A stretch of 64,000 bases of DNA, from the NCBI RefSeq assembly GCF_002157855.1, contig NZ_CP020880.1, positions 3,286,001 to 3,350,000 of the forward strand, in the 5' to 3' direction. The translations under genes and the position numbers were made by a program. The notes beneath the pieces were generated by a model, which searched no databases, was not told where the DNA came from, and saw nothing but the letters and a program-made list of their open reading frames with translations. Positions 16,733 through 25,545 of the stretch are shown piece after piece; the first letter of the stretch is position 1, and every line of letters begins with the position of its first letter. Source of the stretch: Sutcliffiella horikoshii (GTDB lineage: Bacteria; Bacillota; Bacilli; Bacillales; Bacillaceae_I).

Positions 16733-18424
16733 TTAACTTTCCTTTTCCAGTACTTTTTCAATTTTCTTCAATACACCTGGTTCTACCTTTTCTAACGAAG
16801 TAGCTGCTTCTTCCAAAGCATTCTTATATTCATAATTTCTAAATAACTGCTCAGCCTCTACCAAGCTTTCATGAATGGAAGGATGTTTGCTTCGATATCT
16901 ATTTCCATACTGGATGACACTTTCCGCCAAGTAGGCATGATCAAGGATTTCCAGTGCTTCTTCATGACATTTTTCAACACTTGTCACAGCTTCATAAAGC
17001 ACCGTATTCACTTCCACGATATTTAACGGTTTTTCTTCCAATTTCCCCGTTACAGCCTTCAGCTGATCATTCGCCAAAGAAAGCTCTTGATACACGCTTT
17101 TCGGCAACCCAGGTATGTTACTTTTTTCGATAGAACGCTTTACTTCAAATAACATTTTTCTTAAAGAATTCAACTGCTCCCTTGCAGCCATTTCATCCTT
17201 ACGCAATGCCATCAAACTTTCTGTATATTGTTGATGGATCTCCTGAAGAGAGTTGATTTGCTCACAGATGTCCTCTAGCTCCTCTTTCAATATGCTGAAG
17301 GCAATGGTCTGATCAAGAAGGTGGCCACTGAGTTTCTCATACCTGTCATTCAGTGCGAGCATAGATTCTTCTATTCTCTGTTGTGTTTGAATGTCTTCCT
17401 GTTGAAGCTGATAGCTCTCTTGCACCACATAGGTTTCTTGTTTTGTCTTCTCACTTGCAGAAGACAAGGCAATCAGGATAGCTTCAACAGATGGAAGTTC
17501 TTTTACGACATAGTGTTTTGCCAAGACTTCTTTTTCAATCAGGTCATACAGCTCATCCATTTCTGTTTTAATGAGCTCGATTCCTTCTTTTGCTTCTAAA
17601 GCTTTTGTTTCCATAAGCAACTTCGTAGACTGCTTCAGCTTATCTTGAAGGCTAGCAATGCTTTTTTCCAGATTTACATGATCAAGGATGTACCCTTCAG
17701 CAAGCATTTCCTTATAGCCCGTTTCCACTTCGGCAAGTTGACTAGGAATGACAGACTGACATTCAATCAAAAGTCCTGGAATATGTTCTAGTTTGATTTC
17801 AAAACCTTCTAATTCTTTCTCAATTTTCGTAATCAACTCTCTGGCAACTAAATAATCTCCATTGGAAATAGATTGATTAAATTCTGCGAAAAGCTGATGA
17901 ATCTGTTCCAGTTCTTTCTCCAATAAAGGGGTTGTGCTTCCATACTGATGGCGTTGGTTCAGCAGCTGCTTTTTAAAATTAGAATATTTTCCTTCCAATT
18001 TTTCATTTTCCTCTGCACTTTTTGCTTGGCTGCCGATCAGTTCATCTAACTCATCGTAAATAGCTTTAATTTTCAATTCAATATCCTGAAGTTTGCTGTC
18101 AGCAATCGACAATACATCTTTTGCTTTTTTGAAACGATACTTATCTACAAAATCTTCTGCATCAAAGAGGTATTCTTCGATATTGATAAGTTCTGTTGAT
18201 AAAATATTGTCCCATTGATAACGCCAGTTCTCAAAAAGTTGTTCTGTCTGACCAGTCATGTTCAAATCTTTCACTTTGGAAAGTTCTTCTGATACTGGTT
18301 TGTTCATGATCGACATTTTCCAGTTTTCCAATCGGTCCACTTCTGTATAGATTTTCTTTCTCCTAACAAAACTAATGCTGATAAAAATAACTACTAGTCC
18401 TAAAATCCCAATAATATATTCCAT
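16733..18424 (-). CDS. ezrA: Septation ring formation regulator EzrA
   Basis: 564 aa from the ATG at 18424 (AGAAGGGG, 7 nt), giving the normal N-terminus 'MEYIIGILGLVVIFISISF', one membrane helix with the rest in the cytoplasm. The remainder is almost entirely helical with long coiled coils (spectrin-like repeats). EzrA prevents extra FtsZ rings and helps shuttle PBP1 to the septum. A 16-codon upstream extension is open but lacks a ribosome site. Confidence 0.97.
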   Translation of the reverse strand: MEYIIGILGLVVIFISISFVRRKKIYTEVDRLENWKMSIMNKPVSEELSKVKDLNMTGQTEQLFENWRYQWDNILSTELINIEEYLFDAEDFVDKYRFKKAKDVLSIADSKLQDIELKIKAIYDELDELIGSQAKSAEENEKLEGKYSNFKKQLLNQRHQYGSTTPLLEKELEQIHQLFAEFNQSISNGDYLVARELITKIEKELEGFEIKLEHIPGLLIECQSVIPSQLAEVETGYKEMLAEGYILDHVNLEKSIASLQDKLKQSTKLLMETKALEAKEGIELIKTEMDELYDLIEKEVLAKHYVVKELPSVEAILIALSSASEKTKQETYVVQESYQLQQEDIQTQQRIEESMLALNDRYEKLSGHLLDQTIAFSILKEELEDICEQINSLQEIHQQYTESLMALRKDEMAAREQLNSLRKMLFEVKRSIEKSNIPGLPKSVYQELSLANDQLKAVTGKLEEKPLNIVEVNTVLYEAVTSVEKCHEEALEILDHAYLAESVIQYGNRYRSKHPSIHESLVEAEQLFRNYEYKNALEEAATSLEKVEPGVLKKIEKVLEKES

Positions 18425-18495
18425 ACCTAGTCCCCTTCTACCCGGATGGTGGTTCCTGTCTTCTATGTACATTTTTCATCTTAATCCATGATTCA

Positions 18496-18526
18496 TCTAT
18501 GTATAAAAAAGCTAAATGGGTCAATA
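18496..18526 (-). promoter_or_regulatory. Possible promoter of ezrA
   Basis: Reverse strand TTGACC, then 17 nt, then CATAGA, about 75 nt before the ezrA start. The -10 is weak. Confidence 0.3.
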
Positions 18527-18644
18527 TATATTCCACGCCCATTTTATTTATATTTCAATGTTTTTATGATACCATGTAAACGACATTTTTTGACCAATAT
18601 TTTTAATTTTTTTACATATTTCTTCTAGTATCGGAGGGTTTTTC

Positions 18645-19448
18645 TTGATTATCGACAAACATGTCCATACCCCCTATTGTCCGCATGGTAGCACAGATAC
18701 GATTGAAAAGTATATTAAACAAGCTTTACAACTAAAATACAAAGAAATTTCCTTTACAGAACATGCCCCACTACCGAAGTCTTTTATCGATCCAGCCCCT
18801 GACCGGGACAGTGCAATGGATTGGGTAAGCATTCCTGCCTATATGGAAGAATTGAATAAAATAAAATCCTATTACTCATCTACCATCAAAATCAATATCG
18901 GACTGGAAGTTGACTATATTGAGGGGTATGAAAAAGAAACACGTGATATTTTAGGAGAGCTGGGACCGCTTTTGGATGACAGCATATTGTCTGTTCACTT
19001 TCTGAAAAAAGACGAGGCGTATTATTGCTTGGATTTCAGTGAAGAGGAGTTTGAAAGAATTGTTGGGGTTTTCGGTGGCCTTCCATCTGTTTATGAATCT
19101 TATTTTTCAACTCTCTTAACATCCATTAACAGCGACTTAGGCCCATATAAACCGAAAAGAATCGGCCATATCACCTTGGTGGAAAAGTTTAAAAAACGCT
19201 TTCCTCACACGAGATCCATCCAGGAGTATACCGTCCCTATCTTAGATGCCATCGCTTTAAAAGGGTACGAACTGGACTACAATGGTGCAGGATTTGTCAA
19301 ACCTTTGTGTGAAGATTCCTATCCTCCGGTATCCGTTGCAAAAGAAGCACAAAAAAGAAAAATCCCCCTCGTGTACGGATCCGACGCACACACAGCAAAA
19401 GGACTCGGCCAAGGCTATGAATGGATTGATAAAGAATTGCTCTTTTAA
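18645..19448 (+). CDS. hisJ: Histidinol-phosphatase, PHP family
   Basis: 267 aa from a TTG start (GGAGGG then about 7 nt). Dephosphorylates histidinol phosphate in histidine synthesis. Metal ligands of the PHP fold are visible: 'DKHVHTPYCPHGS' (HxH), 'SFTEHAPLP', 'GLEVDYIEGY', 'LSVHFL', 'IGHITLV' and 'YGSDAHTAKGLG'. Stand-alone location beside ezrA, away from the his operon, as in B. subtilis. Confidence 0.94.
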   Translation: MIIDKHVHTPYCPHGSTDTIEKYIKQALQLKYKEISFTEHAPLPKSFIDPAPDRDSAMDWVSIPAYMEELNKIKSYYSSTIKINIGLEVDYIEGYEKETRDILGELGPLLDDSILSVHFLKKDEAYYCLDFSEEEFERIVGVFGGLPSVYESYFSTLLTSINSDLGPYKPKRIGHITLVEKFKKRFPHTRSIQEYTVPILDAIALKGYELDYNGAGFVKPLCEDSYPPVSVAKEAQKRKIPLVYGSDAHTAKGLGQGYEWIDKELLF

Positions 19449-19457
19449 TGAAGCATA

Positions 19458-19494
19458 AAACAGAGAGGGGTTTCCTCCCTCTCTATTATTGTGC
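19458..19494. terminator. Bidirectional terminator between hisJ and refZ
   Basis: Stem AGAGAGGG / CCCTCTCT between the convergent genes, with A/T-rich flanks. Confidence 0.75.
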
Positions 19495-20124
19495 AATTCT
19501 TTCCAGCTGCTGCTGCTGCTCCTGCTCCACAAACACAGACTGCTCCAACCACTTAACAATCACCTTCTCATACTGATCCACAGCAGACGTCTCATACGGC
19601 ATAATATGCCAAACCTCCGCCAAATACTGCGACTGCAAAAAAGGCGTACTGATCATGCTCTTCAATTGCATCACTGCCATCAGAACAGAAGGAACCTGAA
19701 ACTCCTTCTTTTTATGCCCCTTTTCCAGAATAGCTTTAAAGTAATACTTTTCCTTTGTCAAATACGTAGACATGATTTCCCTGACAAGAATAGAGTCAAA
19801 CGTAAGTTCCCGATAGACATACCTTGCCAATTGACGATTTTCTCGATGAAACTGCATGGACTTTTCCACACACTCCAAAAGGCATTCCTTTGCAGTGTAA
19901 GTGGACATTTTCTTGTAGACCTTTTCTAAAATGGACACGTACTGATCAAAGAAACTGGATAGAAGATGTTCTTGCAGACCTGCTTTATTATCAAAATAAT
20001 AGGAGATGTGCCCCACGTTCACATTCGCTTTCTTGGCAAGTTCCCGTACAGAGGTTCCATCAAACCCTTTCGTGTTAAAAAGAATGATTGCTGCATCAAT
20101 GATTCTCTGCTTTGTCTTTTCCAT
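19486..20124 (-). CDS. refZ: TetR-family regulator of FtsZ, RefZ
   Basis: 212 aa from the ATG at 20124 (AAAGGG, 8 nt); a GTG 3 codons earlier is less well placed. The N-terminal HTH reads 'FNTKGFDGTSVRELAKKANVNVGHISYYFDNKAGLQ' in parts, typical of TetR proteins; the C-terminal part is helical and ends in a Gln-run. B. subtilis RefZ (YttP) binds motifs near the origin and helps chromosome capture at polar division. Identification rests on context (hisJ-refZ-ytsP) and length. Confidence 0.88.
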   Translation of the reverse strand: MEKTKQRIIDAAIILFNTKGFDGTSVRELAKKANVNVGHISYYFDNKAGLQEHLLSSFFDQYVSILEKVYKKMSTYTAKECLLECVEKSMQFHRENRQLARYVYRELTFDSILVREIMSTYLTKEKYYFKAILEKGHKKKEFQVPSVLMAVMQLKSMISTPFLQSQYLAEVWHIMPYETSAVDQYEKVIVKWLEQSVFVEQEQQQQLERIAQ

Positions 20125-20276
20125 CTTCTTCACCCTTTCTGGTGATTTCGATTCTTAATTATTGATTTCGTGAAGATGAACGTATATCCTTTTATTAAAT
20201 GTCGACAACTTCATTAGGGATTCTACTTTTGTTGTTGTTTTTCCACAATTAGTCATGAAAATGCGAGGGGATTATG

Positions 20277-20765
20277 ATGTTTCAAGTCGAAAACTATAAA
20301 GGTACGAGAGAAGAAAATTACGAACTTGTGCTTAAACAATTGCAAGCACTTATTGCCGATGAGCCTAATTTCATTGCCAACCTTTCCAACGCGTCCGCAT
20401 TGTTAAATGTTTTTTTAACAGAAGTAAATTGGGTGGGCTTTTATTTAACAGATGAAACGAAACAAGACATGTTGGTATTAGGGCCGTTTCAAGGTTTACC
20501 TGCATGTGTAAGAATTCCATTTGGGCGTGGTGTGTGCGGAACAGCTGCATCTTCAATGGAAACACAGCTTGTGGCAGATGTGCATGCTTTCCCGGGGCAT
20601 ATCGCTTGTGATGCTGCATCACAGTCTGAGATTGTTGTTCCGATGGTAGTTGATGGTAAGATTATCGGGGTTCTTGATATTGATAGCCCAATCAAGAATC
20701 GTTTTGATGAGCTGGATAAAGTATATCTAGAGAAATTTGTTTCTATTTTGCTTGCTGATGCATGA
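20277..20765 (+). CDS. ytsP: Free methionine-(R)-sulfoxide reductase, GAF type
   Basis: 162 aa. A GAF domain with the three reactive cysteines of fRMsr: C77 in 'GLPACVRIPFGRGVCG', C87 in the same block and C111 in 'GHIACDAASQSEIVVPM', spaced 10 and 24 as in the E. coli enzyme. Repairs oxidised free methionine with thioredoxin. Two adjacent ATGs (20274, 20277) exist; the second is 6 nt from GAGGGG and preferred. Confidence 0.93.
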   Translation: MFQVENYKGTREENYELVLKQLQALIADEPNFIANLSNASALLNVFLTEVNWVGFYLTDETKQDMLVLGPFQGLPACVRIPFGRGVCGTAASSMETQLVADVHAFPGHIACDAASQSEIVVPMVVDGKIIGVLDIDSPIKNRFDELDKVYLEKFVSILLADA

Positions 20766-20766
20766 T

Positions 20767-20806
20767 AAAAAGCGTCTAACCTTAACCACAGGGTTAGACG
20801 CTTTTT
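20767..20806. terminator. Terminator after ytsP
   Basis: Stem AAAAAGCGTCTAACC / GGTTAGACGCTTTTT, directly after the stop; works in both directions. Confidence 0.92.
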
Positions 20807-20817
20807 CTAGTTAGACC

Positions 20818-20943
20818 GTTCCTTTTCGCTGCAGGCACTCGCTTTCCGCGGGGCGACCTTGAGCCTCCTCACTTCGTTGCGGGGTCTCAACATTGTCGCT
20901 ATTCCCCCGCTGGAGTCGAGTGCCTTCCGCTCCAATCCACTAA
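20818..20943 (+). repeat. Palindromic repeat element, copy 3
   Basis: Family blocks CTCGCTTTCCGCGGGG, TTGAGCCTCCTC, GGGGTCTCAA and CCCCGCTGGAGTCGAG. Its variable arms differ from the other copies but pair with each other: GGCACTCG on the left and CGAGTGCC on the right, a perfect 8-bp match. Lies between convergent ytsP and the methionine gamma-lyase-like gene. Confidence 0.9.
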
Positions 20944-20946
20944 TTC

Positions 20947-22134
20947 TTATAACCTATCTAGTGCTTGTTTGAGGTCCTGCCATATGTCTTCTTTGCTTTC
21001 TAGGCCGACTGAGAGGCGAAGTAGACTTTCTGTTATCCCCATCAGTTCTCGGTTTTCTTTTGGAATAACCGCATGGGTCATGGTAGCAGGATGTTGGATT
21101 AATGTCTCCGCATCTCCTAAACTTACGGCAATTTTAATCAGCTGCAATTCATTTAGTAGCCTTTGCGCTTCTTCTTTTCCACCTTTAATGGTAAAAGAAA
21201 TAAGCCCCCCGCCCTTTTTCATCTGCTTTTGCATGATCGGATATGCTTCACTTTTCTTATCACCTGGATAAAAAACCTTCTCTACCATTGGATGTACCTC
21301 TAATTGTTCAAAAATATATTCGGCATTATCACAATGGCGGTCCAAACGGACATGCAAAGTTTTCAGGCCACGAATTAGGAGCCACGCATCAAATGGTGAC
21401 ATGACGCCACCAATATCTTTTAATGTGGTCATGGAAATTTCAGAGATCATCTCTTTAGAACCTACAATCAGGCCAGCTATTACGTCCCCATGACCGCCGA
21501 TGTATTTAGTCGCACTGTGGATCACAATATCACAACCAAGATCTAGTGGCTTCTGCAAATATGGAGAGCAGAATGTATTATCCACGACTACCTTAATATT
21601 TTTTTCTTTTGCTATGGAAACAATAAGCTCCAAATCTATTAATGCCATCGTTGGATTGATTGGTGTTTCCACATAGATGCAAGTCGTCTCCGGTTGGATG
21701 GCTTCTCTGATTTCCGATTCTGTCTGCATGGTACAAAAACTGTGTGACACATTATATTTATCTTTCAATAATTGTAATAAGCCAAATGTACATCCATAAA
21801 TTCCTTGTGAACAAAGAATATGGTCGTTACTTTTCGTTAATGCAATTAATACAGCAGACACTGCTGCCATGCCCGATCCGAATGCAAGACCCGCTTCTCC
21901 GTTTTCGAGAGCCGCTATCCGTTCCTCCAGCATTTTCACCGTCGGGTTTCCAAGTCTTGAATAAATATAGCCTTCTTCTTCTCCAGCAAACCTGTTTTCC
22001 CCTTGCTGTGCCGTTTGAAAGGAAAAGGTAGAAGTTTGAAAGATTGGTGGTGCCAAGCTTCCCTGATAAATGGAACTATCATACCCATGGTGAATAACTT
22101 CCGTCTCAAACTGCTGTTTTTTCTGCTTATCCAT
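20947..22134 (-). CDS. megL: Cys/Met metabolism PLP enzyme, methionine gamma-lyase-like
   Basis: 395 aa from the ATG at 22134 (GGGAG, 9 nt); the open frame 16 codons upstream is not used. gamma-family PLP enzyme: 'YSRLGNPTVKMLEERIAALE', 'GSGMAAVSAVL', 'NPTMALIDLE', and the PLP lysine in 'VIHSATKYIGGHGDVIAG'. It could split methionine (methanethiol, 2-oxobutyrate, ammonia) or act as cystathionine gamma-lyase/synthase; length and the N-terminal 'ETEVIHHGYD' favour MegL, but this is not decisive. It is not part of the B. subtilis order here. A cre site lies in its promoter region, so CcpA control is likely. Confidence 0.8.
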   Translation of the reverse strand: MDKQKKQQFETEVIHHGYDSSIYQGSLAPPIFQTSTFSFQTAQQGENRFAGEEEGYIYSRLGNPTVKMLEERIAALENGEAGLAFGSGMAAVSAVLIALTKSNDHILCSQGIYGCTFGLLQLLKDKYNVSHSFCTMQTESEIREAIQPETTCIYVETPINPTMALIDLELIVSIAKEKNIKVVVDNTFCSPYLQKPLDLGCDIVIHSATKYIGGHGDVIAGLIVGSKEMISEISMTTLKDIGGVMSPFDAWLLIRGLKTLHVRLDRHCDNAEYIFEQLEVHPMVEKVFYPGDKKSEAYPIMQKQMKKGGGLISFTIKGGKEEAQRLLNELQLIKIAVSLGDAETLIQHPATMTHAVIPKENRELMGITESLLRLSVGLESKEDIWQDLKQALDRL

Positions 22135-22194
22135 AAAAAAATTCTCCCTTCCAATTTCCCATCCATTACTAGCATATGGCAAACACCAGAAAAA

Positions 22195-22208
22195 TGAAAG
22201 CGTTTTCT
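22195..22208 (-). promoter_or_regulatory. cre site upstream of the megL-like gene
   Basis: TGAAAGCGTTTTCT matches the cre consensus TGWAANCGNTNWCA at all but the last position. It is 61 nt before the start codon, in the promoter region, which suggests repression by CcpA. Confidence 0.65.
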
Positions 22209-22287
22209 TTGGAGGTCAATAAAATTAGTTATATAATAGAAAACCGTGCAACGCCAGGTCCTTTTTTTAGTTACTTGGTTATGCTCC

Positions 22288-22416
22288 GCTGTTCCTTTCC
22301 GCAAATGGCTGCGCTTTCCGCGGGACGGTGCTTGAGCCTCCTCGGCTTCGCCTGTAGGGTCTCAAGCTACCGTTATTCCCCCGCAGGAGTCTTCGCCATT
22401 TGCTCCAATCCACAGC
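22288..22416 (+). repeat. Palindromic repeat element, copy 4
   Basis: Ends GCTGT / ACAGC. Arms GCAAATGGC (left) and GCCATTTGC (right) are perfect complements; GCGGGA / CCCGC and TTGAG / CTCAA pair further in. Forms a head-to-head pair with copy 5. Confidence 0.9.
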
Positions 22417-22502
22417 TAGAAATTCCGTTAAAGAAACGTTAAATCAAATTCAGTTAATTCGTTTAGATATCTTTCTTTAACCTTTAGGTGATTGAAATTA
22501 CC

Positions 22503-22632
22503 TTGTTGATTGGAGTGGAAGGCGCGTAGACGCCCGTGGGAGGAAGGGACAGGTGAGACCCCGGAAGGCGAAGCCTGGGGAGACTCACGGACCGCCCGCA
22601 GGCAAGCGAAGCCCCTGGAACGGAATCAACAG
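22503..22632 (-). repeat. Palindromic repeat element, copy 5 (reverse orientation)
   Basis: Same family on the other strand: ends TTGTTGATT / AATCAACAGG, blocks GGGGTCTCACC and GGCTTCGC. Its GTGAG / CTCAC inner pair replaces TTGAG / CTCAA of other copies, another compensated change. Confidence 0.85.
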
Positions 22633-22656
22633 GATTTTATACTTTCTTAACTTTTA

Positions 22657-22690
22657 ATAAAAAACCCTTCATCTTTGACAGGTGAAGGGC
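22657..22690 (-). terminator. Terminator after dgcP
   Basis: Reverse strand GCCCTTCA-loop-TGAAGGG followed by TTTTTT. Confidence 0.85.
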
Positions 22691-22712
22691 ATGGTTATGG
22701 CATTAGCAATTA

Positions 22713-24518
22713 TCAGTTCTTCACTTTTTCACTTGATTCAGAAGCAGCTTCTATACATAATTGATCTTTCCCTTGATCCTTGGCTTTATAAAGGGCATAG
22801 TCTGCTCTGTGAAAGAGATCCCTCGGCGAATCCTGAGTATTCTTGTTCCAAAAGGAAAGGCCGCAAGAAACTGTTACACCCGGGTCAGTCTCTTCCCTGA
22901 TCTTTTCTATGATTCTAACGACAATACTCTCCCCTAGATTTAAATCCACTTTCGGTAGATATATTGCGAGCTCTTCTCCACCCCATCTTGCTCCAATATC
23001 GGTCTCTCTAATATTTGATTTGATAATATTGGCAACTTGGATGAGGATTTTATCCCCTACTTGATGACCATATGTATCGTTCACAATTTTAAAGTCATCA
23101 ATATCCAACAGGATGAATGTACCATAGGAATCATTTTTCATCGATTTCTTAATTTTATCATCCAAATATTTTCGAGAATAAAGTTTTGTGAGATAATCCG
23201 TAATCACATATTTCTCCAACTCTTCTCGTAACATGGAGTTATTAAAAGCCAAAGTCGAATGGTGAATAAGTGACTGCAACAGCTTAAATTGTTCAAAACT
23301 GAAAAAATACGGCAAGGGATGTGTCACGACACAAGCTCCTTTCCCACCATTCGGTATGAGCATGGGAATCACCATACAAGAACAAAACGGAAGGTCCGAT
23401 AAACGTTTATGTACTCGGAGATCTCCGATGAAAAGCGGCTCCCCGTCAGAAAATAAAAACTCCTTCATTTGCGTTAGATACTCTTTTATATCGCTTTGCT
23501 GGAAGAATTCTGTTGAACCTGGCAAAATTTCCATCCCTTTTTCTTGATAAAAGACAAATGCTACTTCTTTTGCATGAAAAGACTGGAGGATTTTTTTAAC
23601 CATAAAAGAGGTCACTTCGGTCAGCCTTAAGTTTGTATTTAATTGATGGGAAGTTTCATTGATCAGTTGTAAATCGGTTATTACCTGTTTGGATTGTTCA
23701 TACAGTTGCGTATTCTCCAGCGCTGCACCTGTTGCGTCTGCAAGCAGTTTTATAAATTTGATTTCTGCTTCAGGAAGGGTCGCAGCGTCTAAGGAAATGA
23801 TTTGCATGACACCATATACCCCTTGACCGCCTTTTATCGGAATATAGATATTCGCTCTTCTATCCTTAATAGAGTTTTCAAATTGCACCTCACCTGTCAC
23901 ATAAGCATTCATGGCACAAATATTGTTATCATCAAAATCCAATTTTTTAATGGGTAAATGTTTAAGATCATCATTATCTGAAGTTAATAAGAGTAGATAA
24001 GAAAAGTCCTCATACATTCTTTGTAACAGTTTGATCACTTCAGATAGAATTCCGTCCACAGACATTGCCGAATGAAATTTGGATGTAATGGCATACAGTT
24101 CTTCATATTGCTTTTCTTCGTATCTTTTAAATATGTATTGATTATAATGTTGAAAAATAATTGAGAGTTCTTTTGATATTTGATTGAAGCTATCTAATGG
24201 AAGAGGTACAGGAGAAAGAAAATGAAGGTCAATTTTGCCGATTGCATGTTCCTCATCAAAAAGAGGAATGACCACATTTTCCACATTACTACCTTCACTT
24301 GAAGAAATAGTATAGGAAACTGCCTGCTCACAAATAAGAGATTGATCTTGTGAAAGAAGATTCTCTTCCAACGTTACAATAGCCTGTTCTGCTTGGAGTT
24401 CTTCTTTCAATAACAGTTGCAACTGTGTGAGAAAGGTAGTTTGTGTTAGATTGGAAGACGAAAGGAAAAAATCAAATATTCTGCTTTTAATTTCGAGCAT
24501 TTTGTTATTAGATTCCAT
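22713..24518 (-). CDS. dgcP: Diguanylate cyclase with GAF domains (DgcP/YtrP)
   Basis: 601 aa from the ATG at 24518 (AAAAGG, 8 nt). No membrane segments. Two or three GAF-like regions fill residues 1-425, and a GGDEF domain occupies about 435-590 with the active-site loop 'RWGGEELAIYLP' (GGEEL, about 513-517) and 'LDIDDFKIVNDTYGHQVGDKIL'. It should make cyclic di-GMP from GTP. No RxxD inhibitory site is visible 5 residues before GGEEL (the sequence there is ETDIGARW). B. subtilis DgcP lies at the same place before rpsD. Confidence 0.93.
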   Translation of the reverse strand: MESNNKMLEIKSRIFDFFLSSSNLTQTTFLTQLQLLLKEELQAEQAIVTLEENLLSQDQSLICEQAVSYTISSSEGSNVENVVIPLFDEEHAIGKIDLHFLSPVPLPLDSFNQISKELSIIFQHYNQYIFKRYEEKQYEELYAITSKFHSAMSVDGILSEVIKLLQRMYEDFSYLLLLTSDNDDLKHLPIKKLDFDDNNICAMNAYVTGEVQFENSIKDRRANIYIPIKGGQGVYGVMQIISLDAATLPEAEIKFIKLLADATGAALENTQLYEQSKQVITDLQLINETSHQLNTNLRLTEVTSFMVKKILQSFHAKEVAFVFYQEKGMEILPGSTEFFQQSDIKEYLTQMKEFLFSDGEPLFIGDLRVHKRLSDLPFCSCMVIPMLIPNGGKGACVVTHPLPYFFSFEQFKLLQSLIHHSTLAFNNSMLREELEKYVITDYLTKLYSRKYLDDKIKKSMKNDSYGTFILLDIDDFKIVNDTYGHQVGDKILIQVANIIKSNIRETDIGARWGGEELAIYLPKVDLNLGESIVVRIIEKIREETDPGVTVSCGLSFWNKNTQDSPRDLFHRADYALYKAKDQGKDQLCIEAASESSEKVKN

Positions 24519-24588
24519 TTTTTTCACCTTTTATATTACTTATTACCTATATTATAACTTTAAAAGGTAACAATTTCCTAGTATTATT

Positions 24589-25209
24589 TTACGGAACTAA
24601 TAAAATCGTATTTTCATCAAACACAACAAACCAAAGATCATTCTGTTCAGAGAGTCGAACGACAGACAATGGTTCTTCATCAAGTTCCTTTTTTAGCACC
24701 GTACCATCTTCATTCTTAATTTGGAGTTCATACTGTTTAGAATCAACTTCGTTTATATCTACTGAAAATGTTGGCTGTTCCTTGCTGATATTTTTCTCTT
24801 CCCTTTTTACTTGCTCTAGCTCCCGATTATAATAAGTCCATTTGCTGTCTTCGGTCTTCAACCAAACTCCATCTGAGACTTCATCACGTTTTATATCGAT
24901 CGGAGCATCTGCTAGATTTATGGCGTATTGGGTTTCAAAGCGATAGTTGCTTTCAACGTCCACTTCGTAAATAATCAGCATAGGTTGATTTTCATGTTCT
25001 TTTACCATGGCTAGCTTTGGTGCATGATGTTCTTCATTGATTTCCTGGAGAACGACAGTCATTTGTTTTACCTGGTTCTGTTCTGGTTGAACAACGGCTG
25101 GATCGCTGGTTGGAGTATATTGACTCACAAATAGATAGAGCGTTACTGCAGCAATCGCTGAAATAATGCTGAATCGGATCATTTTTTCCTTGCCTGTTTC
25201 TTTATACAT
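24589..25209 (-). CDS. Membrane-anchored protein of unknown function
   Basis: 206 aa from the ATG at 25209, 7 nt after AAGGTGG; the ATG two codons earlier is too close to it. An N-terminal helix at about 11-28 (IRFSIISAIAAVTLYLFV) is followed by a charged, beta-rich outer domain with 'QMTVVLQEINEEHHAPKL', 'SDGVWLKTEDSKWTYYN' and 'NDLWFVVFDENTILLVP' at the very C-terminus. Probably an exported or membrane-tethered domain. I do not recognise the family. It stands alone between dgcP and rpsD. Confidence 0.75.
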   Translation of the reverse strand: MYKETGKEKMIRFSIISAIAAVTLYLFVSQYTPTSDPAVVQPEQNQVKQMTVVLQEINEEHHAPKLAMVKEHENQPMLIIYEVDVESNYRFETQYAINLADAPIDIKRDEVSDGVWLKTEDSKWTYYNRELEQVKREEKNISKEQPTFSVDINEVDSKQYELQIKNEDGTVLKKELDEEPLSVVRLSEQNDLWFVVFDENTILLVP

Positions 25210-25321
25210 CTTCATTCCACCTTGATATAATTCTGAAAAAATTATATCATAAACTTCTGCTACTTTATCCTATTTAATGGTCCGCAATTTTTTAAAGTCC
25301 CCAACCTTTTCTAAACTATCC

Positions 25322-25351
25322 TTGACTTCATATCCATTTTTCCGATATAAT
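25322..25351 (+). promoter_or_regulatory. Sigma-A promoter of rpsD
   Basis: TTGACT (25322-25327), 18-bp spacer, TATAAT (25346-25351). Confidence 0.75.
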
Positions 25352-25357
25352 AGCGTT

Positions 25358-25545
25358 TGTGTAAAATATTGCAGCCTATGTGGTATGCTATGTTGATTCA
25401 TTTTGTTCCCCGTAACTAGTTTTCGGAGGTGTATCGTGTAACTCTTTGCTGCAGAGCGAGGATACATGAAAACAAAATGGTCAAGTAGATGAGTCACATC
25501 TGTTATTATTTTACAACAAATAATAACACGAAGGAGGAGTCATTC
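25358..25545 (+). ncRNA. rpsD mRNA leader (S4 autoregulation region)
   Basis: The promoter leaves a leader of about 190 nt before rpsD, far longer than needed for translation. B. subtilis S4 represses its own gene through this leader. A perfect hairpin GTTATTATTT / AAATAATAAC (25502-25527) ends just before the AAGGAGGAG ribosome site. I did not derive the full pseudoknot. Confidence 0.6.

Noticed and set aside
25270-25497. 75-aa reverse ORF upstream of rpsD
   Set aside because: It lies across the rpsD promoter and S4 leader on the other strand, with no ribosome site.
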